DNA of 64,000 nt from CAZTLE01 sp964614415 (GTDB lineage: Bacteria > Bacteroidota > Bacteroidia > Flavobacteriales > Flavobacteriaceae): NCBI GenBank assembly GCA_964614415.1, contig CAZTLE010000002.1, positions 1 to 64,000 of the forward strand, written 5' to 3'. The notes below the pieces were generated by a model. That model searched no databases, was not told where the DNA came from, and was given only the letters and a program-made list of their open reading frames with translations. The position numbers and the translations under genes are program-made. The first letter of the stretch is position 1. The number at the start of each line of letters is the position of its first letter. This document shows positions 8,295-16,797 of this stretch, piece after piece.

Positions 8295-8376
8295 CCACAA
8301 ATCAGGAACCATGAATCAGGAACCAAGACTCGTAGACAAATCATCAAATCAACAAATCAACCAATCAACAAATCAA
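8295..8376. repeat. 7- and 8-base repeat units upstream of 8453
   Basis: A 14-base unit occurs twice (CCACAAATCAGGAA then CCATGAATCAGGAA, 8295-8322), equal to four 7-base blocks. After a short gap, four octamers follow at 8345-8376 (CAAATCAA with one CCAATCAA). The octamer is the complement of TTGATTTG found at 23925. Confidence 0.75.
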
Positions 8377-8452
8377 CAGTTCAGCCTCCAACTCAGAATC
8401 TCGTACGTTGCAACTTACTGTCGTATCTTTACTGAGATCTTCATATAGCACC

Positions 8453-8920
8453 ATGAGTTTGTTTTTTCGGAATCTGTTGCACGCGCTGCTATTGCCCGGA
8501 ACTGTGGCCCTGCTCATACCGTGGTTGATAGCACGGGACGAGTTTGCTCAGGTGATCGTTTCGGCTCAGTGGTATCAGTGGTTCGGAATTCTGTTTTTTA
8601 CTTTTGGAGCCGCTGTACTGATACGTTGCATTGCAGCTTTTGCGCAGAAGGGGAGAGGGACCTTGTCGCCCATTGATCCTACTAGGGAGCTAGTCGTTTC
8701 AGGTATGTATAAGTATACCCGGAACCCTATGTATGTGGGCGTATTGCTGATGCTCATCGGATGGGCCATTGCCGTAACCATGGCCGAGTTATGGTGGTAT
8801 ACACTTTTGGTGTTTGTTGTTTTCAACGCCTTCATTCACTTCGTCGAAGAACCCCGCTTGCGACGCGATTTTGGTACGTCATACCTTGAGTATTGCAAGA
8901 AGGTACGGCGCTGGTTTTAA
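8453..8920 (+). CDS. isoprenylcysteine carboxyl methyltransferase-like membrane protein
   Basis: A 155-residue integral membrane protein with about four TM helices. It carries the PEMT/ICMT signature: GMYKYTRNPMYVG around residues 80-95 for SAM binding, and the C-terminal EEPRLRRDFGTSYLEYCKKVRRW helix pair. Bacterial members methylate unknown lipids or small molecules. ATG at 8453 is chosen because upstream residues look like leader sequence and TATCTTTA (8424-8431), a -7-like box, would otherwise lie inside the gene. It stands alone upstream of the symporter. Confidence 0.82.
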   Translation: MSLFFRNLLHALLLPGTVALLIPWLIARDEFAQVIVSAQWYQWFGILFFTFGAAVLIRCIAAFAQKGRGTLSPIDPTRELVVSGMYKYTRNPMYVGVLLMLIGWAIAVTMAELWWYTLLVFVVFNAFIHFVEEPRLRRDFGTSYLEYCKKVRRWF

Positions 8921-8976
8921 AATAAATCCGACGTATTACCGGGCTTTTTCTATTTTTAGCCTTCAATCGAACATCT

Positions 8977-10488
8977 ATGGAAAACACTACTATTATCCTT
9001 ATAGTTATGATCCTGTACATGGTAGGCCTTATATCATGGGGAATCTATCAGGGCAGAAAAGTTAAAACCAGTAGTGATTTTTCCATTGCAGGACGCAAGT
9101 TGCCGGGTTGGGTCGCGGCCCTTTCCGAACGTGCCACAGGAGAATCTTCCTGGGCGTTACTCGGCTTACCGGGAGCGGCCTACGCGACAGGGTTGTTGGA
9201 GATTTGGACGGCCATTGGCTGCGTCATGGGAATCCTGGTAGCCTGGATCTTTCTTGCCCAACGATTGCGCAATGAGGCTGAGAAATACCAGGTAGAGACG
9301 TTCACCGATTACATTGCCAAACGACATGGAGAAGTAGGGAAGTGGATACGAATTGCGGGTAGCATTACCATTGTTTTCTTTTTCTTTTTCTATGTGGGAG
9401 CACAGTTCCTTGGAGGGGGTAAGACCCTTAATAACCTCTTCGGGATCGAACCTATCTGGGGAATGCTCATTGTAGTGTTGTTAGTTGTACCCTACACCAT
9501 TTACGGCGGATTCCGTTCAGTTACTTATACGGATGTCATTCAAGCCGTATTGATGATTGTCACCCTGATCATTGCGCCTATTGCCGGTATTATCTATTTG
9601 TCTGATATGCCGGAAGGCTCCCTGTATGCGGGAAGTATCGGGGAAGCATTGAACAAAGCCGGTGAGAGCTATTCGACCATGACAGGCGGCGCTGTGGTAA
9701 AGGAGGACTCGGCCCTGTTCGGATTTCTGAATGACTTAAACATTTTTGAAACAATCAAAGGAGTAGGTGCCGGTATCATAATTGCAAGTGCGTTTTCGTG
9801 GTTTTTTGGCTATTTGGGAGGACAACCTCAACTCACTACCCGGTTTATGGCGATCAAGGATGGCAAGCAGGCCCGGATTGCAAGGAATATTGGAGTCATT
9901 TGGACTCTGATCGCCTACACGGGTGCTTTGCTTATAGGATTTATCGGGATCGCCATCTTCGGGCCTTTGGGTCTGTCCGATCAGGAAACGGTCATGCCCG
10001 AGGTACTCACAACGGTATTTCCTCCGCTTGTATCTGGGATTCTCATCACAGGGGTGTTGGCAGCCATAATATCAACTGCCAATTCCCTGCTCATACTTTC
10101 CGCTACCGAGCTTTCGGAAAATATTGTCAACCCTAGCTTTGGTGCCAAAAGCGATTCCAAAGCGCTCTCCCGTTCCCGGCTTATTACAGGGCTATTGGCC
10201 CTCATTGCCCTGGGTGTGGCCTATTTGTCACCCAGCAATCTCGTCTATGGCATAGTAGGTTATGTATGGGCCGGTATAGGTTCTACTTTTTCGGTAGTGA
10301 TACTTCTCACGCTGTTTTGGAAACGATATCACGGGATTCCCGCGTTACTCACCATAATTGTAGGTTTGATATTTACCATTGTATGGATCGGTAGCGGGAT
10401 GGATGCTGTGATCACAGCGCGCATTATGACATTTTTGGTGGCCGGCGCAACCGCCATTATCTCCTCGTATCTCATTAAAAGAAAATAG
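8977..10488 (+). CDS. sodium:solute symporter, PutP (proline) type
   Basis: A 503-residue Na+-coupled transporter of the SSS family with about 13 TM helices. The N-terminal region has the PutP-like stretch AGRKLPGWVAALSERATGE, then LLGLPGAAYATGLLEIW, and TM helices are spread evenly to the C-terminus. Proline is the most likely substrate by similarity to PutP, but SSS specificities shift easily. The HAD phosphatase gene starts 5 bases after its stop and is probably co-transcribed. Confidence 0.88.
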   Translation: MENTTIILIVMILYMVGLISWGIYQGRKVKTSSDFSIAGRKLPGWVAALSERATGESSWALLGLPGAAYATGLLEIWTAIGCVMGILVAWIFLAQRLRNEAEKYQVETFTDYIAKRHGEVGKWIRIAGSITIVFFFFFYVGAQFLGGGKTLNNLFGIEPIWGMLIVVLLVVPYTIYGGFRSVTYTDVIQAVLMIVTLIIAPIAGIIYLSDMPEGSLYAGSIGEALNKAGESYSTMTGGAVVKEDSALFGFLNDLNIFETIKGVGAGIIIASAFSWFFGYLGGQPQLTTRFMAIKDGKQARIARNIGVIWTLIAYTGALLIGFIGIAIFGPLGLSDQETVMPEVLTTVFPPLVSGILITGVLAAIISTANSLLILSATELSENIVNPSFGAKSDSKALSRSRLITGLLALIALGVAYLSPSNLVYGIVGYVWAGIGSTFSVVILLTLFWKRYHGIPALLTIIVGLIFTIVWIGSGMDAVITARIMTFLVAGATAIISSYLIKRK

Positions 10489-10493
10489 GCAAC

Positions 10494-11099
10494 ATGACAA
10501 TCAAGAACGTAATCTTTGACTTCGGAAATGTAATTATCGATTGGGATCCAAAGTATCTCTACGAAAAGCTGTTCGACGACAAAGGGGAGATGGATCATTT
10601 TCTCACCCACATTTGTGATATGGAATGGCATAGTCATCAGGACGGTGGGCGTACCTTTAAAGAAGCGACCGATATTAAACTCGCAGAGTTTCCGGAACAT
10701 GCCGACATGATACGCCGTTTCTATGGAGACTGGGATCAGATGTTCAAAGGCCAGATCGAAGTAAATGTGGCGCTTATCGATCCGTTAAAGGAAAAAGGAT
10801 ATCGCCTGTTCGGACTTACAAACTGGCCCGGTGAGATCTTCGAAGAGTCCCGCAAGATGTTCCCGGCGTTCGCTAAGTTTGAAGGCATCGTGGTCTCGGG
10901 GATTGAGCGTACCGTAAAACCCTATCCAGAGATCTATCGAATTCTTCTGGATCGTTATGATCTAAATGCTTCGGAATGCTTTTTTATCGATGACAGAAAG
11001 GAAAATATAGATGCTGCCGTTGCCCTGGGATTTGACGGACTGCATTATATCCCTGGAAGTGACCTGCGCAGTCAGCTTCTGGAACGCGGTCTGCTTTAG
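10494..11099 (+). CDS. HAD phosphatase, YihX-like
   Basis: A 201-residue HAD hydrolase with a helical cap. Motif I is IFDFGNVIIDWD, in which the second acidic residue of the usual DxD is Gly; the same is true of E. coli YihX, an active glucose-1-phosphatase, so it need not be inactive. Motif II is LTNWP, the motif III Lys lies in ERTVKPYPEIY, and motif IV is CFFIDDRKENIDAA. It follows the symporter by 5 bases. Confidence 0.88.
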   Translation: MTIKNVIFDFGNVIIDWDPKYLYEKLFDDKGEMDHFLTHICDMEWHSHQDGGRTFKEATDIKLAEFPEHADMIRRFYGDWDQMFKGQIEVNVALIDPLKEKGYRLFGLTNWPGEIFEESRKMFPAFAKFEGIVVSGIERTVKPYPEIYRILLDRYDLNASECFFIDDRKENIDAAVALGFDGLHYIPGSDLRSQLLERGLL

Positions 11100-11167
11100 C
11101 TAAATTTAACACCCCTCACTTACAACTTTAAGACTTTGGTAAGAAAACAAAGTCGTATCTTTAAGGT

Positions 11168-11974
11168 ATGAGAGGTACCCTACTTTCGCTGCTTGTTTTT
11201 TTTCTGTCTTTTTCGGCTTTTGCACAGCAGATTGAGCGGGTAGCTATCCGTGGTCAGATTACGGCTCCGGTGAGCGAGGATGTAGAGGGTATCAATATTT
11301 ATAATATTTCTTCCCAACAAGGAACGGTGACCGATGAGGAGGGCTATTTTGACCTCGAGGTGGCAGAAAATGACCGGGTTTTGGTGACGGCAGTTCAGTT
11401 TCAAAGTTTTACGATAATTGTAGACGAGGGTGTGGTCGACAGCCGAAAGATGAACGTGTATCTGAACCCCTCCGTTACCCAGTTGGATGAAGTGATCGTT
11501 CGGCCTTATGACCTCTCTGGGAATATTGTGGCCGATGTCTCCCGTATCCGTACCTCTGAAGCCGGCCCCGGTATAAGCTATACGTACGAGTCCCGGGAGT
11601 TTGGATATGAATTTGCGCCCGATCAGTATACGACGTATCAGGGAAATGCAGCCGAAGAAGCCCTTAATAACGAAGGGGTGACCAATGGAGCTAATATCGG
11701 TGCGTTGATCGGTTTATTGTTTAAAAAGAAAAAACCGGTGCGCGAAGTGGTTCTGAATAAGGAGGCCGTTACGGTTGCACTCCGTCAACGCTTCAGTAAC
11801 AATTACATTTCAACCGTATTCGGAATTCCTTCCGAGAAGGTGAATGATTTCATTTATTTCGCTGAAGAAAACGGCATAGAGCCACAGTGGTTGCGATCTG
11901 AAAACGAGATCATCCTTTTGGATTTCCTGTACAGCCAAAGCGAAAAATACAAAACGCAGATTGGCGGTCGTTAA
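11168..11974 (+). CDS. exported protein with carboxypeptidase-like regulatory domain
   Basis: A 268-residue exported protein. The signal peptide ends after FSAFAQ (about residue 20). Residues 25-105 form a beta-sandwich of the CarboxypepD_reg-like type (IRGQITAPVSEDVEGINIYN, then GTVTDEEGYFDLEV), seen at the N-terminus of SusC-like proteins and as single domains in Bacteroidota. The remainder, including a Gly/Lys segment (LIGLLFKKKKPVRE), is family-specific and of unknown function. It is the first gene of a tight cluster with the paralogue at 11961 and the gene at 12782. TATCTTTA lies just upstream of the ATG as a likely -7 box. Confidence 0.78.
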   Translation: MRGTLLSLLVFFLSFSAFAQQIERVAIRGQITAPVSEDVEGINIYNISSQQGTVTDEEGYFDLEVAENDRVLVTAVQFQSFTIIVDEGVVDSRKMNVYLNPSVTQLDEVIVRPYDLSGNIVADVSRIRTSEAGPGISYTYESREFGYEFAPDQYTTYQGNAAEEALNNEGVTNGANIGALIGLLFKKKKPVREVVLNKEAVTVALRQRFSNNYISTVFGIPSEKVNDFIYFAEENGIEPQWLRSENEIILLDFLYSQSEKYKTQIGGR

Positions 11975-12737
11975 ACACATTGCATGGACCTTATGCGTTC
12001 TGCTCTTCTCATGCTCCGTGAGTGCCCAGGAGAAGCTCCTCAAGGGTACCATAGATAACGAACGCGATATAGAGGGTATTCACATTTTAAACAAATCTTC
12101 CGGATTCAATACCATTACCAATGAGCTCGGTGTGTTCGAGATTTGGGCGAAGCAGGGAGATACTTTATTTGTTTCTTCAATTGTGTACATCCCGGAGAAG
12201 ATCATTGTTTCACGGGATATGTATGGAACCGGTAAAATTTCACTTCAGCTCACCCCATTGGTCAACGAACTGGATGAGGTATTCCTGGGTCCTAAACTTA
12301 CAGGGAATCTGGTGACAGACCTGAAAAGTATTGAGACGGAAGACCCTATTAACTTTGATGATGTGGGAATTCCCGGATTCAAGGGAGAGCCCGAAGAGAA
12401 GATACCAAATCTCCTGGGACAGGTAATCACCCCGTTGTCTATAGACGTTGAAGGTTTATATAAACATATTAGCGGTTATTACGAAACCCTGAGGACCCGT
12501 CGCAAGTGGGAAAAACAAAACAGGGATGTTGTGCGTATGATAAATTTCTATACGCCGGAGTTTTTCGAGGAGTCCTATGCAATTCCCGGCGATCGTTTGT
12601 ACGATTTTTTGTTGTTTTGCATTGAGACTTCGGAAATTCAAAATGATTTTGCCAAAGAGAATTATGCCGGGGTCCTTGCCACCTACAAAGAGAAAGGGGC
12701 CGTATATGTCTCACGCCTTTCCGAAAAAAAGGAATGA
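11961..12737 (+). CDS. exported paralogue with carboxypeptidase-like regulatory domain
   Basis: A 258-residue paralogue of the preceding gene, sharing the order signal peptide, short beta-sandwich (KGTIDNERDIEGIHILNKS, then ITNELGVFEIW), a PL..ELDEV turn, and a helical C-terminal region. The only in-frame start giving a signal peptide is TTG at 11961, which lies inside the previous gene (14-base overlap, translational coupling likely). The signal ends after CSVSAQ. It probably arose by tandem duplication, with strong divergence after residue 110. Function unknown. Confidence 0.75.
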   Translation: MAVVKHIAWTLCVLLFSCSVSAQEKLLKGTIDNERDIEGIHILNKSSGFNTITNELGVFEIWAKQGDTLFVSSIVYIPEKIIVSRDMYGTGKISLQLTPLVNELDEVFLGPKLTGNLVTDLKSIETEDPINFDDVGIPGFKGEPEEKIPNLLGQVITPLSIDVEGLYKHISGYYETLRTRRKWEKQNRDVVRMINFYTPEFFEESYAIPGDRLYDFLLFCIETSEIQNDFAKENYAGVLATYKEKGAVYVSRLSEKKE

Positions 12738-12781
12738 TAATTGTAACGGGTGGGAAGACAAATCGTCTTATGTTCGGTACT

Positions 12782-13297
12782 ATGAAAACTTCTTCGAAAT
12801 TTTTAAAGGTAACTCTGTTACTTCTATTAGTTCCATTCCTTACGGCATCTACCGATCACAAGTTTTACGTGAGTATTACTAAGATCGAATACGCAGAGGA
12901 AAGTCAGGCACTTCAGATCATTTCCAAAATATTTATCGACGACATCGAATCGGTGTTGCGTGACAGGTACAACCCCAACCTGAACCTGGGCGAGCCCAAG
13001 GAAACCGAGGCGGACACTCGTCTTTTTAAGAAGTACTTCATGGACAAGTTTCAGGTTTGGGTGAATGGAGAAGAAGTAGTGCTCAATTACCTGGGTAAAG
13101 AGTACGATATCGATCAGGTAAAGGTGTATATCGAAATTGAAGGTATTTCCGAAGTCAATAGCATTCAGGTTCAAAGTAAAATACTATACGATAAGTTTGA
13201 AGAACAGCAGAACATTATCCATTGCAAAGTAGGACGTAAAAGACGCAGTTTAATACTTGAAAAGGAGAATCCTAAAGGAGTGTTAAACTTCGACTAA
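12782..13297 (+). CDS. exported DUF6702-like protein
   Basis: A 171-residue protein with an N-terminal hydrophobic signal (MKTSSKFLKVTLLLLLVPFL, cleavage near TAS) and a mature domain rich in beta-strands (HKFYVSITKIEYAEESQALQI, then KFQVWVNGEEVVLNYLGKEY). This pattern matches DUF6702, a family typically beside M1 peptidase genes in Flavobacteriaceae. An ATG at 12734 overlapping the previous stop (ATGA) would add 16 residues before the signal. I prefer 12782 because the signal then starts normally, though coupling makes 12734 possible. Function unknown. Confidence 0.72.
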   Translation: MKTSSKFLKVTLLLLLVPFLTASTDHKFYVSITKIEYAEESQALQIISKIFIDDIESVLRDRYNPNLNLGEPKETEADTRLFKKYFMDKFQVWVNGEEVVLNYLGKEYDIDQVKVYIEIEGISEVNSIQVQSKILYDKFEEQQNIIHCKVGRKRRSLILEKENPKGVLNFD

Positions 13298-13324
13298 GCC
13301 CCACTATTTGTGCATAATAAAAGC

Positions 13325-13332
13325 TATTTTTA
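13325..13332 (+). promoter_or_regulatory. probable -7 box of the M1 peptidase gene
   Basis: TATTTTTA, one base off TAnnTTTG, lies 36 bases before the ATG at 13369. The same octamer stands in front of the methyltransferase gene at 30277. Confidence 0.4.
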
Positions 13333-13368
13333 GTCGCTAAATAATTACATCAAATCACTTATTACATC

Positions 13369-15675
13369 ATGAAATTCATCAAATTTCTCTCCCTTACCGT
13401 GGTCTTTCTGGCTGCGGGAATGACATATGCTCAGGAGGATACGGAAAAAGAAGAACGTAAGCCTGGCCATTACAACGAAAATCGCTTCAAGCAATTGTAT
13501 GAAGAATTCTCTACTCCCAATGTGTATCGTTCCCCGAATGGAGCACCCGGGCCGGAGTACTATCAGCAACAGGCTGACTACGTGATGAATCTTACCCTGG
13601 ACGACGAGAATGCTCGTTTGTATGGAGATGAGACCATTACCTACACAAACAATTCACCCGATGAACTGGAATACCTGTGGGTGCAGTTGGATCAAAATGT
13701 TCGTGCGCGTGATTCCAAATCTCCTTTAATCGAGCCAAGCGGAGCGGCACCTGCCGAACTTGCCGGTAGCTTTGTGAATAAGTACATGGGAGAAGGATTT
13801 GACGGCGGTTTTAAGATCGACCATGTAAAAGACGCCAACGGACGCAATCTTCCGCATACGATCAATCGCACAATGATGCGGGTTGAGATGCCAAAGAACT
13901 TAAAGACTGGTGAGAAATTTACATTTTCCATCAAGTGGTGGTACAATATTCCCGAGCATACTGTAGATCGTGCCCGTAGCGGATTTGAGACTTTTGAAGA
14001 TGGTAACCGCGGTTATGTGATCGCTCAGTTCTATCCCAGAATGGCGGTTTACAGCGACATTGAAGGTTGGCAGAACAGCCAGTTTTGGGGGCGTGATGAA
14101 TTTGCCCTTCCTTTTGGAAACTTCGACGTAAACATTACGGTACCTTCCGATCACGTTTTGGATGCTACCGGATTACTTCTGAATCGCAAAGAAGTGTTCT
14201 CAAGGGACATGATGAAGCGTTTCAACGATGCTAAGAAATCATATACGGAACCTGTTCAGATCGTTACTGAAGCCGAGGCTGAAGCAGCGTCAAAAGGTTT
14301 TGCAAAAACAACAAAAACCTGGAAGTTCCGTGCCGAGAATGTTCGCGATTACGGTTTCGCTACTTCCCGAAGGTATATGTGGGACATGATGGCAGTGAAG
14401 CTTGGAAGCGGAGATGTGATGGCTGTTTCGGTATACCCTCCCGAAGGAAATCCACTATGGGAAGACTGGTCTACCAAGGTGGTGGCAAGTACGTTGAAAA
14501 CATATTCCCGTATGGCATTTGACTACCCGTACCACAAGGCTATTTCCGTTCATGCCCGTAACCAGGGTATGGAGTATCCTATGATCTGCTGGAACTACGG
14601 TCGTCCTGACAAGGATGGGAATTTCAGTGATCGAACCAAGTATGGAATGATGAGTGTGATCATCCATGAGGTAGGTCACAACTACTACCCAATGATCGTT
14701 AACAGCGATGAGCGCCAATGGACATGGATGGATGAAGGAATCAACACCTTCGTACAGTATGTGGCCGAGCAGGATTTCGGTGAAGCCTATCCGGATGCTA
14801 TCGCTCCAAACAAGAAATATCCTTCCCGTCGTGGGCCTGCCAAGAGTATTGTAGACTACATGGCCGGAAATCAGGATCGTATGGCTCCTATTATGACCAA
14901 AGGTTTGAATACCTACAGTTTTGGGTCTAATGCCTATTCCAAGCCTGCCGTAGGACTTAACATTCTTCGTGAGACTATCATGGGACGCGAGTTGTTCGAT
15001 TATGCGTTCAGAACGTACTCACAGCGATGGATGTTTAAGCACCCTACCCCGGAAGATTTCTTCCGAACGATGGAAGATGCATCCGCAGTTGATCTCGACT
15101 GGTTCTGGAGAGCGTGGTTCTATACAACCGATTATACCGACATCGGAGTAACCGAGGTGAAGAAGTACTACGTAACTTCCAAAATGAACAAACAGATCCG
15201 AGAAATGATCGCAGCACGCGGTATTAGCGAAAGTGATTTACCACCATTGGTATACCTCGTTGAAGAGGATAGTGAAGATTTTGAAGAGAGTATGCGAAAT
15301 GCAACATTGGATGACGTAAGCACACTTCAGGAATACATTATGGATAATGTGGATGAGGCCGATCGTGCCAATCTGAAAAGTCCAAAATACTTCTACCAGG
15401 TTACCTTTGAGAAGCCCGGTGGAATTCCAATGCCTATCATCGCAGAGTACACCTACAGCGATGGTACCACAAAACGCGAGACCTATCCTGCACAGATTTG
15501 GAGAAAAGATGATCAGTCGGTTGGAAAGGTTATTGCTTCCGACAAGGAGATCACCAAGATCGTGGTTGATCCGGATGAGGAAACAGCCGATATTGACACT
15601 TCAAACAACAGCTGGCCGAAGCGCAAGAAGTTGGGTGAGTTCAATGAATTCAAGAATAAAGTAAAAGGACAATAA
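13369..15675 (+). CDS. M1-family metallopeptidase, exported
   Basis: A 768-residue aminopeptidase-type enzyme exported by a signal peptide ending near MTYAQ (residue 21). The gluzincin zinc site is HEVGHNYYP near residue 434 with the downstream Glu in WMDEGINTFVQY. The substrate-binding motif, normally GAMEN, reads NQGMEYP. A beta-rich N-terminal domain (about 70-300) precedes the catalytic domain; the last 200 residues are helical and strand-rich as in related Bacteroidota M1 proteins. No T9SS tail is visible, so it is probably periplasmic. It follows the three small exported genes and ends in a strong terminator. Confidence 0.9.
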   Translation: MKFIKFLSLTVVFLAAGMTYAQEDTEKEERKPGHYNENRFKQLYEEFSTPNVYRSPNGAPGPEYYQQQADYVMNLTLDDENARLYGDETITYTNNSPDELEYLWVQLDQNVRARDSKSPLIEPSGAAPAELAGSFVNKYMGEGFDGGFKIDHVKDANGRNLPHTINRTMMRVEMPKNLKTGEKFTFSIKWWYNIPEHTVDRARSGFETFEDGNRGYVIAQFYPRMAVYSDIEGWQNSQFWGRDEFALPFGNFDVNITVPSDHVLDATGLLLNRKEVFSRDMMKRFNDAKKSYTEPVQIVTEAEAEAASKGFAKTTKTWKFRAENVRDYGFATSRRYMWDMMAVKLGSGDVMAVSVYPPEGNPLWEDWSTKVVASTLKTYSRMAFDYPYHKAISVHARNQGMEYPMICWNYGRPDKDGNFSDRTKYGMMSVIIHEVGHNYYPMIVNSDERQWTWMDEGINTFVQYVAEQDFGEAYPDAIAPNKKYPSRRGPAKSIVDYMAGNQDRMAPIMTKGLNTYSFGSNAYSKPAVGLNILRETIMGRELFDYAFRTYSQRWMFKHPTPEDFFRTMEDASAVDLDWFWRAWFYTTDYTDIGVTEVKKYYVTSKMNKQIREMIAARGISESDLPPLVYLVEEDSEDFEESMRNATLDDVSTLQEYIMDNVDEADRANLKSPKYFYQVTFEKPGGIPMPIIAEYTYSDGTTKRETYPAQIWRKDDQSVGKVIASDKEITKIVVDPDEETADIDTSNNSWPKRKKLGEFNEFKNKVKGQ

Positions 15676-15700
15676 CAAGTCCCTTGAAGATAAGAAAGAT

Positions 15701-15731
15701 CCCGCTTTGATTTTTCAGAGCGGGATTTTTT
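15701..15731 (+). terminator. intrinsic terminator after the M1 peptidase gene
   Basis: A 10-base-pair stem with one G-U pair (15701-15710 with 15715-15724, arms CCCGCTTTGA and TCAGAGCGGG) and a four-base loop, followed by ATTTTTT. Confidence 0.88.
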
Positions 15732-15751
15732 AAACACTTACTTAGGAAATT

Positions 15752-15847
15752 CCACCCTTCGGCATGCTCAGGGTAAAAAATCCAAATCTCAAACCTGTCT
15801 GCGGCAGGCAGGCCTCATCCCTCAAACCTCAAACCTCATCCCTCACA
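15752..15847. repeat. composite repeat: family A and B inverted repeats plus heptamers
   Basis: A family A inverted repeat (15752-15774, arms ACCCT.. and ..AGGGT around GCATGC) is followed by TCCAAATC units, a family B inverted repeat (15792-15812, CCTGTC...GGCAGG), and then five 7-base units of the form CCTCANN at 15813-15847. The block separates the M1 terminator from the tatA promoter. Confidence 0.8.
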
Positions 15848-15865
15848 TCTAAACAATAAACCTTG

Positions 15866-15873
15866 TATATTTG
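15866..15873 (+). promoter_or_regulatory. -7 box of tatA
   Basis: TATATTTG matches TAnnTTTG exactly and ends four bases before the ATG of tatA, implying a leaderless or nearly leaderless transcript. The -33 region lies in heptamer repeat and has no clear TTTG. Confidence 0.5.
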
Positions 15874-15877
15874 TAAT

Positions 15878-16165
15878 ATGACGGCGCAAGTTCATTTTCT
15901 TTTCATTAGTACACCGGAGATCATGGTGATCCTGGTGGTTGCGCTTATGATCTTCGGCTCTGATCGTATTCCGGAGATTGCACGGGGTTTGGGTAAGGGA
16001 ATGCGTCAAATCAAAGATGCGACCAACGATATCAAATCGGAGATTACCAAGAGTGCCGAAAAGCAGGGGATTGACGTAGACCTGACCAAGGATGTTCGCA
16101 AGGAGATCGACAAAGTGAAAGAGGAGGTCGAAGACGTTACCGGTTCGATTAAACGCAAACTCTAA
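15878..16165 (+). CDS. tatA: twin-arginine translocase subunit TatA/E
   Basis: Pore-forming subunit of the Tat pathway that exports folded proteins. The 95-residue protein has a short periplasmic N-terminus, a TM helix (about residues 12-29, including IMVILVVALMIFGSDRIPEI), and the amphipathic helix ARGLGKGMRQIKDATNDI, followed by a charged tail (about 50-95). The start is MTAQVHFLFI; the longer reading begins inside the -7 box. The PAP2 gene begins at the base after its stop. A possible Tat client, the M15 peptidase at 6344, is in the window. Confidence 0.93.
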   Translation: MTAQVHFLFISTPEIMVILVVALMIFGSDRIPEIARGLGKGMRQIKDATNDIKSEITKSAEKQGIDVDLTKDVRKEIDKVKEEVEDVTGSIKRKL

Positions 16166-16735
16166 ATGGTTTCGACCTTGAAAGAATGGGATCGGGAGTT
16201 GCTTATCTACCTGAACAATCTCGGGACCGAATCTTTTGATGACTTTTGGCTTTTTGTGACCCGAATTAAAAGCTGGATTCCCCTTTTTGCATTACTGCTT
16301 GTAGTCATCTTCTTTCTTCTTAAGAACCGAAAGCACGGCAGTATCGTCACGTTAACGACCGTATTTCTGTTTGGAGTAAGTTTCGGTATTATGGAAGCAA
16401 CCAAAGCGCTGGTAGAACGCATGCGCCCCAACAATATTCCTGACCTTGCCGAACAGCTTCGGATTCTTCAATTTCCAGCCGATTACAGCTTCTTTTCAGG
16501 CCATGCGATATCCGGCTTTGTGGTAACTACTTTCTTAGTGATGGTCCTTCGGAGACGCTCGCAGCTAATCCACTTGCTATGGGTATGGCCGTTGTTGTTT
16601 TCTTTTAGCAGGTTGTATGTAGGGGTTCATTTTCCCAGCGATATTCTTGTAGGGGCTTTGCTGGGTGTCTTCTTTGCCTGGATAGGATATCGTTTGCTTG
16701 GAAGAAGATATCCTGAGATTCTGGGAAACGCCTGA
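16166..16735 (+). CDS. PAP2-superfamily membrane phosphatase
   Basis: A 189-residue integral membrane phosphatase with about five TM helices and the three PAP2 signatures: KALVERMRP (KxxxxxxRP), SFFSGH (the PSGH motif with Phe-Ser for Pro-Ser) and SRLYVGVHFPSD (SRxxxxxHxxxD). Relatives act on undecaprenyl pyrophosphate, lipid A phosphates or phosphatidic acid; the substrate here is open. It begins at the base after the tatA stop codon, so the two are co-transcribed. Confidence 0.88.
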   Translation: MVSTLKEWDRELLIYLNNLGTESFDDFWLFVTRIKSWIPLFALLLVVIFFLLKNRKHGSIVTLTTVFLFGVSFGIMEATKALVERMRPNNIPDLAEQLRILQFPADYSFFSGHAISGFVVTTFLVMVLRRRSQLIHLLWVWPLLFSFSRLYVGVHFPSDILVGALLGVFFAWIGYRLLGRRYPEILGNA

Positions 16736-16741
16736 AAAAAT

Positions 16742-16778
16742 GAATTCCCCCAAAGGCAGAATGCCAATGGAGGAATTC
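16742..16778 (-). terminator. terminator between convergent genes
   Basis: Nested stem: GAATTCC (16742-16748) pairs with GGAATTC (16772-16778), and inside it GGCA pairs with TGCC (16755-16758 with 16762-16765). On the minus strand it is followed by a run of six T, so it mainly serves the gene at 16798. Confidence 0.6.
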
Positions 16779-16797
16779 GGGCTGACTAAAGAAAATT

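Noticed and set aside
10494..11099. HAD phosphatase as inactive because the second Asp of motif I is Gly
   Set aside because: E. coli YihX has the same DxG-N-V motif and is an active phosphatase, so the substitution is not evidence for loss of function.
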